Source: Apostichopus japonicus (lineage: Eukaryota > Echinodermata > Holothuroidea > Aspidochirotida > Stichopodidae). From it: DNA of 64,000 bases. The DNA lies in assembly GCF_037975245.1 (NCBI RefSeq), contig NC_092577.1, positions 3,555,501 to 3,619,500 on the forward strand, read 5' to 3'. The position numbers and the translations under genes are program-made. The notes beneath the pieces are model-generated. The model did no database searches and was not told the origin of the DNA. It saw nothing but the letters and a program-made list of their open reading frames with translations. The stretch's first letter is position 1. Each line of letters begins with the position of its first letter. Positions 45,403 to 58,554 of this stretch are shown in pieces.

Positions 45403-48400
45403 ACTCGTCTTTATATGCATAAATAATATATATATATATATAATATATATATATAATATATATATATATATAAATAGATAATACTAACCTTTAGGTATTA
45501 AAATCGAACGAGACAAACAAAAATGCCGCACTGAATATGCATATTTACATTGAAACCTTGGGGAAATATTGAACATGGGATCAATACGTTCTTTTGTTTG
45601 CAGAATTTTTTATCACTTTTTGATAGATTCCGGTCGCTCTTTTCATTGCTCTGACGGTAACTGTCATTGTGTGTCAGAATCTAAAAGACTGACCTACAGA
45701 AAACAAGGCATGGAAAAGGCAAGGCTTGACGACTTATACCATTATCTAAAAATAAGCGTGCTTACAAGTGTCAATTGTGTTTAGGTCAACTACCATATGC
45801 ACTAAAAAAGCACTAATGTAATTTGCTCCCTATTTAGTGGAAAACAGAGAACGAAAATCTTATCCTTACCTAATTGTTAACAGTCAAATCAACCTAGAAT
45901 GCAATTAGAGAACATGTTATCAGGATACAAATGTATCTTTAAGTTCCAGCCAACGTAACTGGTGACTCCTCCCCTCCTCTATAAACACGTACGATATGGA
46001 ACATGCCAAATATGTTATCAATACCGTTCAATACAATATTCTGCAGAATATTGTTACTTAATGATGTCACAATAGTCCCTCTATATGGATAGGTAATATG
46101 TGGGTTCGCAATTCGTTGCAAGTAGGGTCTCCTAGCTTAATGTTAGGAAGTGAAACTATAGGCCTGTACCGGGAACCATAAGTCGGATTCAGTAACATGA
46201 AACGGGTAAATTGAATTATTTTCAGCTGCTATTTCTCTTAAATTAGTATGCCATACTTAAACGTTAAAAAAAACTGTGTGGGTGGACTGAAGTTTTAAAA
46301 ACGCCAAATTTTAATTTTGTGGAGTTATAAAACGCCAAACTAACAACACTGTATTGAAGACTACACAATTATTATAAGCATATTGTTATGATGTTAATCC
46401 TCTCCGTTGTCTGTGTTCTAACCGACTTATTCTCCTCAAATCGAAGGCTACAATGTTGTACTGTACATCTCGTATATAGTCAGTCGTTTCCAGTGTATAT
46501 ATCAGTCCTAAAATGGTTCCATGTTTGTTAATCCACACAATTTCATCGTAGTGTTCAGTTTGGACATGCATCACATATTGTAATCGATTCGATCCATATC
46601 ATATATTTTAGGAACGGGTACTTTCCGCATATGGATAATAGCATATTGATTGCTGTTGCGAGTCTCGCACTTGTTCAGTATGATCACTCATGAGTATACG
46701 TGTTACATATAACACACGTCATGACACAGGTCATGATAAAACGCCCTGAATTAGACATTAACGATGACCTTCTGATGCAGCTTCACTTTGGGTACGTGTA
46801 TTATGAGATGAGGAGAGGGAGGGGGGGGGGATGGTGCTAGGCAGGACTACATGAGTACGAAGTGATAAGCATAAATGACAAGTAATTTCTAAAAGAATTA
46901 GGTCTTTCACGGCGGTTAACTTAAGGGGATGAAAACGATGTTTTCACTTTTCATAAAGGGGTGATCCCGGTGAATGATTATTGATATGGTAAACTCTTCG
47001 ACGACAGACGTAAATCATGACACAAAGTACGTTTGTCTCTGACAGAAGACTGAATTTGAAAGTGAGAAAATAAGGCTTGAAACAGGAAATCAAATACTAA
47101 TCAATCAAACAATCGTAACAGTGTGACTAGTCTGACCAATTACATACTACTTTCAGCAACATTAAATCTGGTCGACAATTGTGTTGCTGTAACTTGTTTT
47201 GTCAATGGCACACCAGTACGGTAATTTTCAAAACAAATGCCACCCACAATATAGCCAGGGCACGAAATCCAAAAAAAGTGACCCCATTCTCTTACATCGA
47301 AAGTGTAACAGTATGGTCTACATTTTCAGGCCATATATTAAAACTCAACCAATACTTGTTAACCGCATAAAGCAAACGATGAAAGATCTCGATAAAACAA
47401 GTTAGAATATTATTTAATGGTATGCACCCATTAACAAACTTTATTAGTGACATGTTTTTCTCAGCAATAATGACAACATACCCTTTCTCTTTACAGAAAG
47501 TTTGTTCTACATTAGGCCAACCTCAGCTTTTCAGCACAAACAATTGTTATTAGTATAGGCCTATATATGTATACCATTCCTGAATATAAGCTTGGACAGA
47601 ATTGTCGCTGTTGTTTTATCAGTAACAAGGTCATTTAAAACTGGTAATTTCTGAGGAACTGATAGAGATAATGTGTGTTAAAATTTCTTAAAGTGTGTAA
47701 TACCTACGACCAGTTTCTACTGAGACGGAATTATACAGTATATCCTATAAGCACACAAACCCATGCATAACACATGACTGCACAAATGATATCAGTTGAC
47801 TGGACTGTAGAGAGAAATTGAGATGCGAATGAAATGCACCATGTTAATCCCCAACTATAGACCATGCCCTCTAATCGCCAGGTCGACAGCTGTTAAAACG
47901 CAGCTTCCGCTCACCAGTAAATCATACAATTGTTTCATATAAAAATGGCCTACCCAAGAATTGCATCAGCTATGAGTTTGGATTATATCGGCTATCGAAC
48001 TCAGATTTTCGGCTACACCTCATCCGTTACTTCGTTTCAGCTTCCATCTGTTGCAACTTTCTAATAGGCATACCCTTAGTATTAATACTCTGTTATTTTT
48101 CTTTATCGGGTTTTTTCTTTCATCTCTCCATGTCTTCCGGGATCTTTGAATATTTCGAACTGGAAAATATATACCTACACATCTTTGTATAAATCATCCT
48201 ACACCGTTAAGTTCCGTATCAGCTGGGTTTACAAAGCATTAATAGAACTATGTCAAACTGTGGCTCAAATCAAACATGTTGGTAATTGTCCAACTGAGAA
48301 CTGTTAGAGGTAATTCATTATGTTGTCAAGTAGTAGGCTTATGGTCTTATATTTTTAGCCTTGATATGTCCTTTAGAATTTCAAACATTCATATTTGTTG

Positions 48401-48842
48401 GTAAATTAATACCATATCAAACATATTAACCGATTATTTAATTTTACAGTTGCAATTATCCAATATCTCACACTTTCCTCTTCTTCTAAATTACACAAAA
48501 TAACATGCAATCAGGCGAACGAACTAATTTGATGTAAATTCTCACTATTTACGTAACCAGGTGATGACCGCCGCTATTTTTAGAGTTAGAAAAGTTCACA
48601 AACCAACGGTGAACTAGCATATCAGCTATGGATTTACAAAGAATAAATGTATCTAATTATAATTCAAATTACATACCGTTCATTGTCCAACTGAGAACTG
48701 TTACTTGTTAGAGGAAAAGATTCATTTGTTGGCAAGTAGTCTGCTTGCATTCTTCTAATTTTAGTCTTGATATAACCTATCGACATTCTGTGGAATGTAT
48801 ATTATACTCAATCCAGCAGTACTAGCAACACATTTGACAGCT
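45403..48842. other. 3.4-kb intergenic DNA with few features
   Basis: A (TA)n-type stretch lies at 45428-45472. At 45604 a good acceptor (CTTTTGTTTGCAG) opens a frame of about 59 codons with C-x4-C-x-C (FHCSDGNCHCV) ending at 45784, a possible exon of the upstream cysteine-rich peptide locus but with a stop at the predicted join. A minus-strand frame at 46386-46574 is unrecognised. The rest shows nothing. Confidence 0.4.
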
Positions 48843-51029
48843 TTATTTCACAAACAGACCATACTGGTGGACTTCTCTCATATGAGAAGTGGCTATCAGT
48901 ACTTTCTCCTCCCCGTTTACATCTAATATCGTCAAGCATACAGTATTCTTATCCACTGGTCTTGTTGTTAAAATCTGTCGGCCATCTTGACTGTACTGTA
49001 CCAGGATACATCTCTCCTGATCTGAAATGTTGGCTTTCCATAACATGTATATGAACTCGTTCTTGTCTGTGCAGACTTTGAGAGGACACCAGTCACATTT
49101 ATCAACATCTGGTTTGGAAAATCCATACATCAGCTTACTCTCTGATCCCTCCATGGAGACTGCATAGGCTCCCCTACTACCATAGTCACAGACGAGGAGA
49201 TTACCTCTATATACAGTGATACCAGTCACAACTTCGATGACATCTGGTAATGTTATGGAGTGACAGTACTTCAACTGATCAGTAAAAACATAGATATCTC
49301 TGCTCTCAGTACCAACAATGATGTGTTTGTTGACAGGATCAGTCGTTACACAATTCAAATTCAGATTTGCTGGCCAGTTTCCAATGACGTCACCAACATT
49401 CTTCGTGACAAATGAACCTTCACGAATATCATAAATACCGATTTCACCAGGAGTACAAGCTGTTGCAAGTTTGTGTGGAAATAGAAAACAACAGTAGAAC
49501 CACACTTGTTCTGTTGGTTTTATCCGATGCTGAGTTTCTAGATGTCCTCACTTATTAAGGAGAGTGATGTGGTTAACTTCTATACTACCACCCGTGATGA
49601 CAATTTTACCATCCAATGTACTTGTTATATCATCGATGTACCACGTTACATATTCTTTGAGCCCCTTAACTCTAATTACAGACTCTTCGTGTTCACTAAT
49701 CGTTACGTTATCAAATAGATCTTTCGTCATGTCACCGATCGTAAAATCAGATAAAGATTCTACATCTAGGAACTCTTTTTTCATTTCTTGTATCAGAGGT
49801 TCATATGCTTCCCTAATATCAGGTATACACTGAGCATCTATCCACTCGTCTTTAGACGCAAGAATAGATGAAGTCGTGGTTGTAAAGTTCTCGTAACGTT
49901 CAATAATCTGCTGACAATGATTTGATAGTTTTTGAAGCTCATCCTTATGTTTCTTTGTACGAATGTAAATATCTGCGGTCAATTCCTGTAAATTGTCATC
50001 TAACTTTTTAAGCTTTCCATCAACCCTTGCCTCGCGTTTATCGCATTTCTCATTAAAATCTAGAGATTCATGATCATATTTTCTTTCTGTTTCCTTTGTG
50101 ATTTCTTTATATTTCTGTTTCACTTCTCTCAACTCTTTTTCCTCCCTGACACTTATTTGTAGTTTTTCATCATCCATTCTCTTGTTTATGTCCATCAAGC
50201 CATTTTCTCTTGCAGTAGTGACTTCTTTCTTATCGTCTTTGAGTTTGTACAATAGTTGTTCGTGTTGGATTTTCAAAGTTTCCGTCTTTTCCGCGATATT
50301 TTCAGATAGCTTTCGTAAAATTACCTCAACCTTTCCAGGTAACTCGTTTAGTCTACTTTTCAGTATGTTTATTTCAGTCAGTTTCGATTCAAGTAAAATT
50401 CTTTCATTACTTGCTAGTTCATTGACTTCATGTAGGTCATGTCCTTTGTGTTTGCTGTAGGTACACGGCATACAAACCGGTACATTTCTACATGTGCTAC
50501 AACACAACTGGGCTTGTTGTTTCACATGAATATGGCACCTTGGGTCTTCCGTAAAGGTTGATAATTCTTCTAAGGTGAGGTTCATTGCTTCCGCGTTTGC
50601 TAACTTCAGTATGTGTGGTTGATGATTTTTAAGCATTCTACTGTCCTTGTGAAACTTGTAACATTGTTCACATAAAAAGTCTCCACACTTAAAGCAATAT
50701 GCAAACACCTGCTTTTTCTTTGAACAGCTAATACATTCCTTTAAGTCTCCGTTATTGACAGACTTTTGCAAGTTTAAGAACTCAAGAACGCTCTTCATGT
50801 GAAAGTCAGTCTTGAATCCATCCACTCCTTCCTTGGGTACTTTGCAGACTTGCTTACACATTGGACATTTGATTGTTCCATCATTGCTTGCTTGGATGAC
50901 TGTTTTCAAACAGAGACTACAGTATCGGTGAAGACAGGGTAACATTTTTGGTTCGTTAAACTGATCCAAGCAAACAGAACACAGGAAGTAGTTCTCCTTC
51001 AATTCATTTAGAGAGGTCGAGGTAGCCAT
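48843..51029 (-). pseudogene. Second TRIM gene (RBCC plus propeller) with one in-frame stop
   Basis: Family role: RING-type E3 ubiquitin ligase. From Met at 51029: RING C17-C20-C32-H34-C37-C40-C55-C58, a B-box1-like site (CISCSKKK...CFKCGDFLCEQCYKFH, about 103-130), B-box2 (CHIHVKQQAQLCCSTC... about 165-200) and a long charged coiled coil to about 375. The frame stops at TGA 49548-49550 after 493 codons. The same frame is then open to 48843 and encodes the propeller (CTPGEIGIYDIREGSF, VTGITVYRGNLLVCDYGSRG, CPLKVCTDKNEFIYMLWKAN). Without that codon the protein would be about 728 residues, normal for the family. The fragments at 30619 and 43115 have a sense codon there, so the stop is a point change. 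A stable RBCC-only product is possible, as in other short TRIMs. Its relation to the TRIM gene at 34765/61830 is paralogous. Confidence 0.85.
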
Positions 51030-51778
51030 GATCCTTGTTGAATATGTGTATTTGTCTGACAGATCTGTAATCTGTAATCATTGTGTGACAAAAAGAAAGA
51101 CAAAAATAAAATGCGAGAATCAAAGATCAAATCAATCATTTTTAATATAATGTATCTACCCGGTATGAGTTCTATGCTACTACGCCTATGCTGCTAATGT
51201 TTGTGTGTTAATAGTTCAATACAATATTCTGAAGAATTTTGAAGCAGAGTTTACTGGTTTTCTGTGACGCAACCGGCCATATGTTTGATCAAATCGAGTG
51301 AACAAAATTCGCCAACTGAATGAAGTTACTGTCATCTTATGACAATAGAGTATGTATATAGGTAGGAAATATGTGGGTCATAATTCTTTGGGATCTCTCA
51401 GCAAAAATTTAAGGATTTTCTGTTCTTTTGAAATGTTACAATGAATTGATCAAAACAATGAATTGATCAACACGTAGTCCTCAACGCTAATTATTATGTG
51501 CTAGTTATAATTAAATGATTGTAAACAAGCACATCAACTTGGTTGAAAATTTACGAGAGTATAATTACAATCTGAAAATGCTGCAGCTTCCAGAGATGGC
51601 GGTCTCTGAAACGTTATTAAGGGACATGGTTACAAACATATTACATCCACATCACCCCCTCCACCCCCCCCCCTCAAACACAGACACCTCCAGGCTCCAT
51701 GCATTCAATTTATGTACAAGAATTCCGTTAGAACGTATCACAGTACTACGACATGAATGTTCAGTACAATGTTCAGTA
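51030..51778. other. TRIM upstream region, no gene
   Basis: A plus-strand frame (51515-51937) runs from here into the block B duplication and is not conserved in block A. Confidence 0.45.
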
Positions 51779-52442
51779 CAGCAACAACAACTGCTCCAAA
51801 TTTTTACTACAAATTCAAACGAATGGCCTATAACTAAGGGAACAAGTCCCTCTCGTACCCAACAGGCATATTCTACTATAATGAGTGGGGTGTTATTAAC
51901 CTTTGTACCGTATCGGTTGTATTGTGTTTGTGTATAATCTCGCACAGTCGTTGTACTGAAGGTTTGCGTCACGTACTTGGAGTAATTGCAGAATACGCCG
52001 CAACTCACACACACAGGGCTTATGATGACCGACAATAATTTGTGTACAATAGGGACTCTTGGTCATTCATGTGGGTATTCTGTAATTTAAGCAATTAATT
52101 TGATAACGATTACAACATAAGCAATATACAGTTTGGCAGTTGAATATCCGAGGTGTGTCTTGAAACAGGTCTCAATACTATTGACTGTTAGGCTATATGG
52201 TTAGAAGTAACGCTATATCTATTCAAACTTACCTATCATACCATAACGGAGCACTCAAGACATCCCTCAGAGGTGTGACGTCAATTCTGATGAAGCTGTC
52301 ACATCCATAAAATTCACTATTTTGTCATTGGTTTGGAAATGCAAAATGAGCACAAAATCCTCCTAAAGTTGGTTGGTAATCCACACTAAAACTTGAACTT
52401 ACCGGTATAATCTACAACGTGTATTACCAAACTACGCACACT

Positions 52443-52451
52443 GTACAGTAA
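52443..52451. other. Empty target site of the MULE-like element
   Basis: A single GTACAGTAA in the context CACACTGTACAGTAACGTGT. In block A the same 9 bases occur on both sides of the 9.6-kb element. Confidence 0.85.
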
Positions 52452-54004
52452 CGTGTAACAGGAAGCACACGAATTACTAAAGTGCAATATTGTATGTGGC
52501 GCTATGTACAAATTTAGTTAACTTTGCTCACCTGTAGAAGGGAGGAAGCAATTTGAGTAGAAAAGTTGTCATTAACGAAACGCAATGTGAATATGTCCGG
52601 ATTATGTATCTGTTCATACCATTTTCATGATGAGGAAGGGTGCGAGTGAGGAATGGCGAAAATGTCAATAGGAAACTATACCATTTGACATATTCTGAAA
52701 TTATAATGCTATTAGTACTCGTTTTTATTATTACCTATCTGAAAGTAAATGACGAATTTAACGAATAAAATCTACAAAATTACGAATTTTGGGTCTATTT
52801 CCTACCCTTCCGGTGATTTTGTTTTCATATGATATTATTGCAAGGTTGGAGTATTTGGAAATAGTATAGTCTTACCATCATGTGCACGATTATTTTTTTA
52901 AGGGGAGGGGGGGGGGGGAGCGGGCGAGGCCTGTTGCCTCGAGACTTCCCCCTCGGCCTTCTCAACCCCTTGACACGTAATCATAATTTGTATCACTATA
53001 TATATCATGATATTTGTTGGACACACAATTTAAAAGCGACCTTTCTTGATAACTAGACAACAGGACAAGCTACACGAAACAGGCAACTTTAGATCAAAGT
53101 TCTATGTTGTTTATGTTGCTGGTACTGTTATGTGGCTGTTGTTTTTCAAAAATCAAATACAAGTTCAAATAGAGTATAAAAAGCCTATGCAAAAAAGGGG
53201 AATCGAAACAAAGTGTGGCTATCTAAACAGGATGTTAATCCAAAATCTCATTTTCGTCCTTGTTATACCGTATATCAAGACAGAAATTATTCACCAAACA
53301 CTGTTGTTGTTGCTAAATCGAAATACGCCACGATCATTTGAACCACCATGTCTCTGAGTTACTCGTCCTGCTTGTTAGTAGGTTGTTGCTACCACCAGGT
53401 TTATGACTTCTCTTAACGCCAATCCCAATCCATTAGTTGCTCTAACACCGCCCCACTCCATCCCTGCCGACAAGTCTATGAGTTACCCAGTACACCCATA
53501 TTCAATAGGGTTCCACCATCTTGCCCATAAATCGAATTATTACCTTTTCCCATGAGTTAGTTTAAGCCCATCACACTAGACCCTTCCCAATCGTACCACA
53601 ACTCCCACTCCCGCCAGCAACATCACTCTCACCGGCACCCCACCGGCACCCAACCTGCACCCCACTCCCACCAGCATCAAAGGTTTAGATTCTGTGCGTG
53701 CGTAATGAGTTATAACAAAATTAGATACAGGATAAAATTTATTAAGAGCTAATATTTAACTGAACTCCGAGTAGAATATACCGTTTGAACGTTTCTTTGA
53801 GTGCTTGTTAACATCCTATGGGACCCAACGGCAACATATGCCTGTCCCACCCCTCGCCCCTCCACCAACGGGACATAAATCCTTGTTAGGGTTAGTCATA
53901 TATTACGATCAAAACGCGTGTAACATCAACTAGTATGAATATCATTAATAGACCATTCCATTTTTCTATTAGGTTAAGAAATATGGAACTTTCCGTCGAA
54001 CCTT

Positions 54005-54006
54005 TA
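54005..54006. other. Empty target site of the CACTA-like element
   Basis: CGAACCTTTAAAACAAAACA here corresponds to CGAACCATTA|element|TAAAACAAAACA in block A, so the element inserted at TA. Confidence 0.8.
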
Positions 54007-55084
54007 AAACAAAACAAATACGAGATTGATATTGCTTGCCAAAGGGGTTTTTCGGATGGGGCTGGCTTTCTGGCTATATAATTCGTTGTATACTGAATTT
54101 GATAGTATTGTGAAAGGAGTCTGGACTAAACGTTTTGAACTTTTTGCTGGTATAGGGAGTAACACAACATGGGGAGGGGGTGCTTGAACAAAACCAAGCG
54201 TTAAAATAATAACGAGAGAACGACTGTAGTGTTAAACCTCGTTTCTCATACCAGCAACTGCAAAAGTATATATTCCGGCTTTCGTTAATCAGTTACAATA
54301 CAATTGGAAATAATAAGCCCTAAGCTCGATAGAGATAGGCTATCATATTTACCTATGAGACATTTCTCTTTTGAGAATTTTCATAAGACACTGTATGCTT
54401 ATCTCAGCTGTGTGTGCATGTATACTTGGACTGTCATTTGTTAAGGACTGTTTTCCGGTAGGCCATGAATGAGACATTTTTTTTTAATTCACTACGGCGA
54501 GAGACATCAGTTTGCACACAAATACCGGCAAATATGGTAGACACGTTTCATCGTCAAACTCTTTCCGCACTTGAATCATTGATTATATAGCACTTGATTA
54601 ATTTCAAGGGTCAGAAGATGCGAACGTGAAAAACAACATTTAGCATCGTATTCAACTTTTGCGATGTAACTAATGGCCCCTTTACGTTTACTATGTGTAT
54701 ACATAGCATAAAAAGCCGAACTCGTCTTAAGATACATTTCCTGGCAATAAATGTTTTTTTTTATTTTTTTATCAAATGACACCGGGGCATTAAGCCTAGT
54801 TACACGGTATGTAAGCTACTGTAGCCCCCGCTGACTGGCACCTCTACTTAAGCAGCGGCTATATATGGATCTCCACCAAATAAGGAATGGATTACCCAGT
54901 CGAGTCAGTGGATTACTAAACGAGGAAAACCTTACATCTACCAAGAATTTGTTGTTAATATTTTTCTTTCAGTTATCCTAAAAGCTACTCTTCAAGATAA
55001 GCTAAATCAATATCAAATCAACTGTAGAATCAGTTTAACTTTACAAATTAAAGGTCGTTTCTTAATAAATGTTTAATAAATGTT

Positions 55085-56297
55085 GATTGTTTGTAATAAA
55101 CGTGAATACAATAAAGAAAAAAATGTTTATTTTTCCACCTAGGTATGTTTTTGCACGTGCTTATCGATGTTAATATGTATTTAACACCTTTCAGCTCTCA
55201 CCTCTTAAGAGGGAACAGGTCTTATCTTTTAGTGGCTGATAATATCGCCCCTCAAAAAGAAGGGATTCTAATCTTATAGTAGCCAGTTTTCGTTTTTACG
55301 TATAAGTATATACTTAAATCTATCGCAACTTTTACCAAACTGCCAGCCTAAAGGGATGGGGAGAAACGAGGACCCGAGAACAGATTTGGAATGGTTGGCC
55401 GAAGAGGAGGGGTAGGGGAGGGGTGCGGGGTTGCAGGAGTCAGGAGCCGATGTTTACTTGTGTATTAATATTGCCGTTATTGCATGTCTGTTAACCTAGA
55501 ACCAATCCCCCTATTCTCACTCGCTAGTTATTGTATGTCTATTAACCTAGAACCAATCTCCCTATTCTCACTCGCTAGTTATTGTATGTCTATTAACCGA
55601 GAACCAATATGTCTATTCTCACTCGCTAGTTATTGTATGTCTATAAACCTAGAACCAATCTCCCTATTCTCACTCGCTAGTTATTGTATGTCTATTAACC
55701 GAGAACTAATCTTCTCACTCGCTAGTTATTGTATGTCTATTCCTAGAACCAATCTTCCTATTCTCACTCGCTAGTTATTGTTTGTCTATTAACCTAGAAC
55801 CAATATGTCTATTCTCACTCGCTAGTTATTGTATGTCTATAAACCTAGAACCAATCTCCCTATTCTCACTCGCTAGTTATTGTATGTCTATTAACCGAGA
55901 ACTAATCTTCTCACTCGCTAGTTATTGTATGTCTATTAACCTAGAACCAATCTCCATATTCTCACTCGCTAGCTATAATATGTTTATTAACCTAGAAACA
56001 ATCTCCCAATTCTCACTCGCTTTATTAATTAATATTTTTGATTCCTGAATCACGTTTAAGGCTTAAAATACGATTTATCTCTTAAAAAACGAATAATTTC
56101 AGTACTCAACCGAATACGGTTATTCTTTATTACGGTTTTTGTTTATTACGAAACAAAAGATAAAATAAGATGTATAAATCAGAGAAGTTTGTTGAGTGAA
56201 TTCATAACTGAATGGATGAGATTTGCTTTACGCACACCATCCTCCTTAAGCCCACCATCCTCATTACGACCAACTACTTTGCCCTTCCGTTCGATGC
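55085..56297. other. Block B-specific ~1.2-kb gain
   Basis: It lies between sequence matching block A at 24930 and at 24950. It holds the 51-bp minisatellite and AT-rich flanks. No inverted ends or target duplication were found. Confidence 0.55.
55485..56030 (+). repeat. 51-bp minisatellite, about 10 units
   Basis: The unit begins TGTCTATTAACCTAGAACCA and ends CTCGCTAGTTATTGTA. Because 51 is divisible by three, the plus-strand frame stays open and reads MSINLEPISLFSLASYC repeatedly. Two units are shortened by 9 bp and one by 4 bp, which breaks the frame near 55775. Confidence 0.95.
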
Positions 56298-56704
56298 AAA
56301 ATATGAATGATAAAGATATATGATAATACATATAATATTTTTTCGATTCTTTTAATCACAAAACCTAGATGTATATCTGGTCATGTAAATTTACGTCCAA
56401 CGCAATACATGTTCATTGTTCTTGTTACTCGTTTAAAAAAATAATGGGAAAATATACAGTGACGTGCGCAATGGGTGGCAGAGGTCATATCCCCCCCCCC
56501 CCATTCATCCTCTCCTCCACCATCGTCAGTCTAGGATATTGTACATTCAGTCGGGAAAGAAAAAGACCACGCTTCCGGGCCCAGGACTCCTTATATAGGG
56601 CGTAGATCGAGGCAGATGTGCAGGTGCTACCCCCCTCCTCTCAACCTCAAAAAGACAATTCAAAATTAACTAATAGCCCATTATGCGTTTAGAACTACCA
56701 CTCT

Positions 56705-56925
56705 ACAGCCAGATACGATGGGGCAGCTTCTCAGGGAGGGGTCAGCAACCCCTCTATGGCCAGATCTAATGAGGCAGCCTCCCAGGGAGGGTTCAGCAAC
56801 ACCTCTTCGGCCAGATCTGATGAGGCAGCCTCCCAGAGAGGGTTCAGCAACCCCTCTAGGGCTAGATCTGATGGGACAGCTTCCCAGGGAGAGGTCAGCA
56901 ACCCCTCTATGGCCTCTATTCCTTG
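56705..56925 (+). repeat. ~54-bp minisatellite, four units
   Basis: CCAGATCTGATGAGGCAGCC...GGTCAGCAACCCCTCT recurs four times. Block A has a single copy at about 29650-29710, so this array expanded after the duplication (or collapsed in A). Confidence 0.9.
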
Positions 56926-57403
56926 AAGAAAACTATCTCGTCTTTGCATAGTTGTTCCTTCTATTCATTGACATATCCCTCTGTTCTTTACCCTGGTAGT
57001 CTTTGTAATCCTATCTCTAAATAAAACTCGAAAGGCCCATTCCATTCCATTGCACCCAACTCCCCCCCCCCCCCTCGTTCTCGCCTCCCATGAATTCGCT
57101 TACTGGGATCTGTTCTTTAGCCAACGAAATGTCAAACTATAAATCTTATATACATGAAAGTATAGTCATTCGTACAGTGTGTCTAACCACATCAATTCAA
57201 ACCTGTACATACTAATTTGGCCCAATATACGTACGTATTGCTCTGTTCAAAATGTAATCAAAGTTATATGGCTTAATAAGATTAGGTTTCACGAGTAAAG
57301 GTATCTCTCACTTGCTACTTTTAGTTTATGTTACGTTCGTTTTTAGTCTGGTCGTGTGTGCACGTAATCAAGTTATATTATGTATTTCATATTACATAGG
57401 TAC

Positions 57404-57404
<1 letters not shown>

Positions 57405-57470
<66 letters not shown>

Positions 57471-57475
57471 TACAT
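57405..57475. repeat. (TA)n microsatellite, block B
   Basis: About 30 TA units; block A has only a short TA run at 30237-30249. Confidence 0.95.
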
Positions 57476-57659
57476 ATATATTAAATATATCTATATACAT
57501 ATTTTAATTAATCAAATATTTTAATTAAAATATTGTAATTATAATATTTTAATTAATATATCTATATACATACATACAAGAGCGAGACAGGACTCAAAGT
57601 TAAAAAAAAATATCATCCATCTATCCATCCATCCGTCCACTTTGTATCACGTTACATAT

Positions 57660-57990
57660 ATATATATATAAATTGATCTGCTCATAGTGCCAACAACGAT
57701 GCGTTTTTTGACAGGATCAATTGTCACACACTGTACATTCAGATCTGCTGGCCAGTTTCTGATGACGTCACCAATATTGATGACGATACGAATATCGTAA
57801 ATACCGATTTCATTAGGATTGCAAACTGTTGCTCCTTTGTCACGAGATACAGAGCAACAGTACCGAGATGTGTCGTGTCTCTCTGCTGATGTTATCCGAT
57901 CCTGCCTTTCTAATTTTCATTTTCGATTAAAGCAGCTTTTTGCGGCCAATTCTATGATTTGCTCAACCTCCTTGATCCCACGCTGCCATA
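57660..57990 (-). pseudogene. TRIM propeller fragment, block B
   Basis: Counterpart of 30619-30985. It reads CNPNEIGIYDI and WPADLNVQCVTIDPVKKRIV, but TGA replaces the glycine codon after CFNRK (about 57920), the same joint region where the gene at 48843-51029 is broken. Confidence 0.7.
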
Positions 57991-58554
57991 ACGACATACA
58001 TTGCTGCTTATCTATTCAAATCTAACTTCAAATGGTGAAATAAAAGTCGAACAATTATAACTTTGAACGTTGTTTATCTCTAAGAGATTTTCCGTTAGGA
58101 TCGCAATAAACCCTGCCCATAATATGAATATTTAAATTCTATGAAGGACATTTCAATAGACCCTCGCTGTAGATCACAGGAAATTTGAGCTGTGCTAGTG
58201 AATTTTTCAACTGAATTCCTTTGATAGGCTCGGCAAATTGATTACGTAACACACAGGCTGACGTTCCAGACTAATAACCTTGAAAAGTGAAGAAGTGGGC
58301 AGTGACGAAAACTGAACAGCATTCTTATTAAAGGGCGGATTTGCAAAAGATCTAGTTTAAGCAACGGCTCATAAATCACTGGGAAACCTATTCTGAGAAA
58401 GTTCTGACAAAATTGCTCAGTTGCTCTTGCAAACGTATTTTTCCTTGACGATACTTTCGTAACAAACGTTGCGTTAAGTGTTGTGTTGCCACGATTTTTC
58501 GATGTAACATTAGCTATTCCATTTTTATTTACACCTTACAGTTACTTCATACAA
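57991..58554. other. Spacer downstream of the propeller-only gene
   Basis: Collinear with 30986-31530; no gene. Confidence 0.5.

Noticed and set aside
46386-46574. 62-codon minus-strand frame
   Set aside because: No splice or start context and no recognised family; retained only as a note.
49548-49550. TGA in the TRIM gene read as selenocysteine
   Set aside because: TRIM proteins are not selenoproteins, the aligned family position is not cysteine, and no recoding element was seen.
51515-51937. 140-codon plus-strand frame
   Set aside because: It crosses the edge of the block duplication, and the block A counterpart has no corresponding frame.
56718-56951. Frames of ~75 codons on both strands
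   Set aside because: They are products of a 54-bp minisatellite whose length is a multiple of three.
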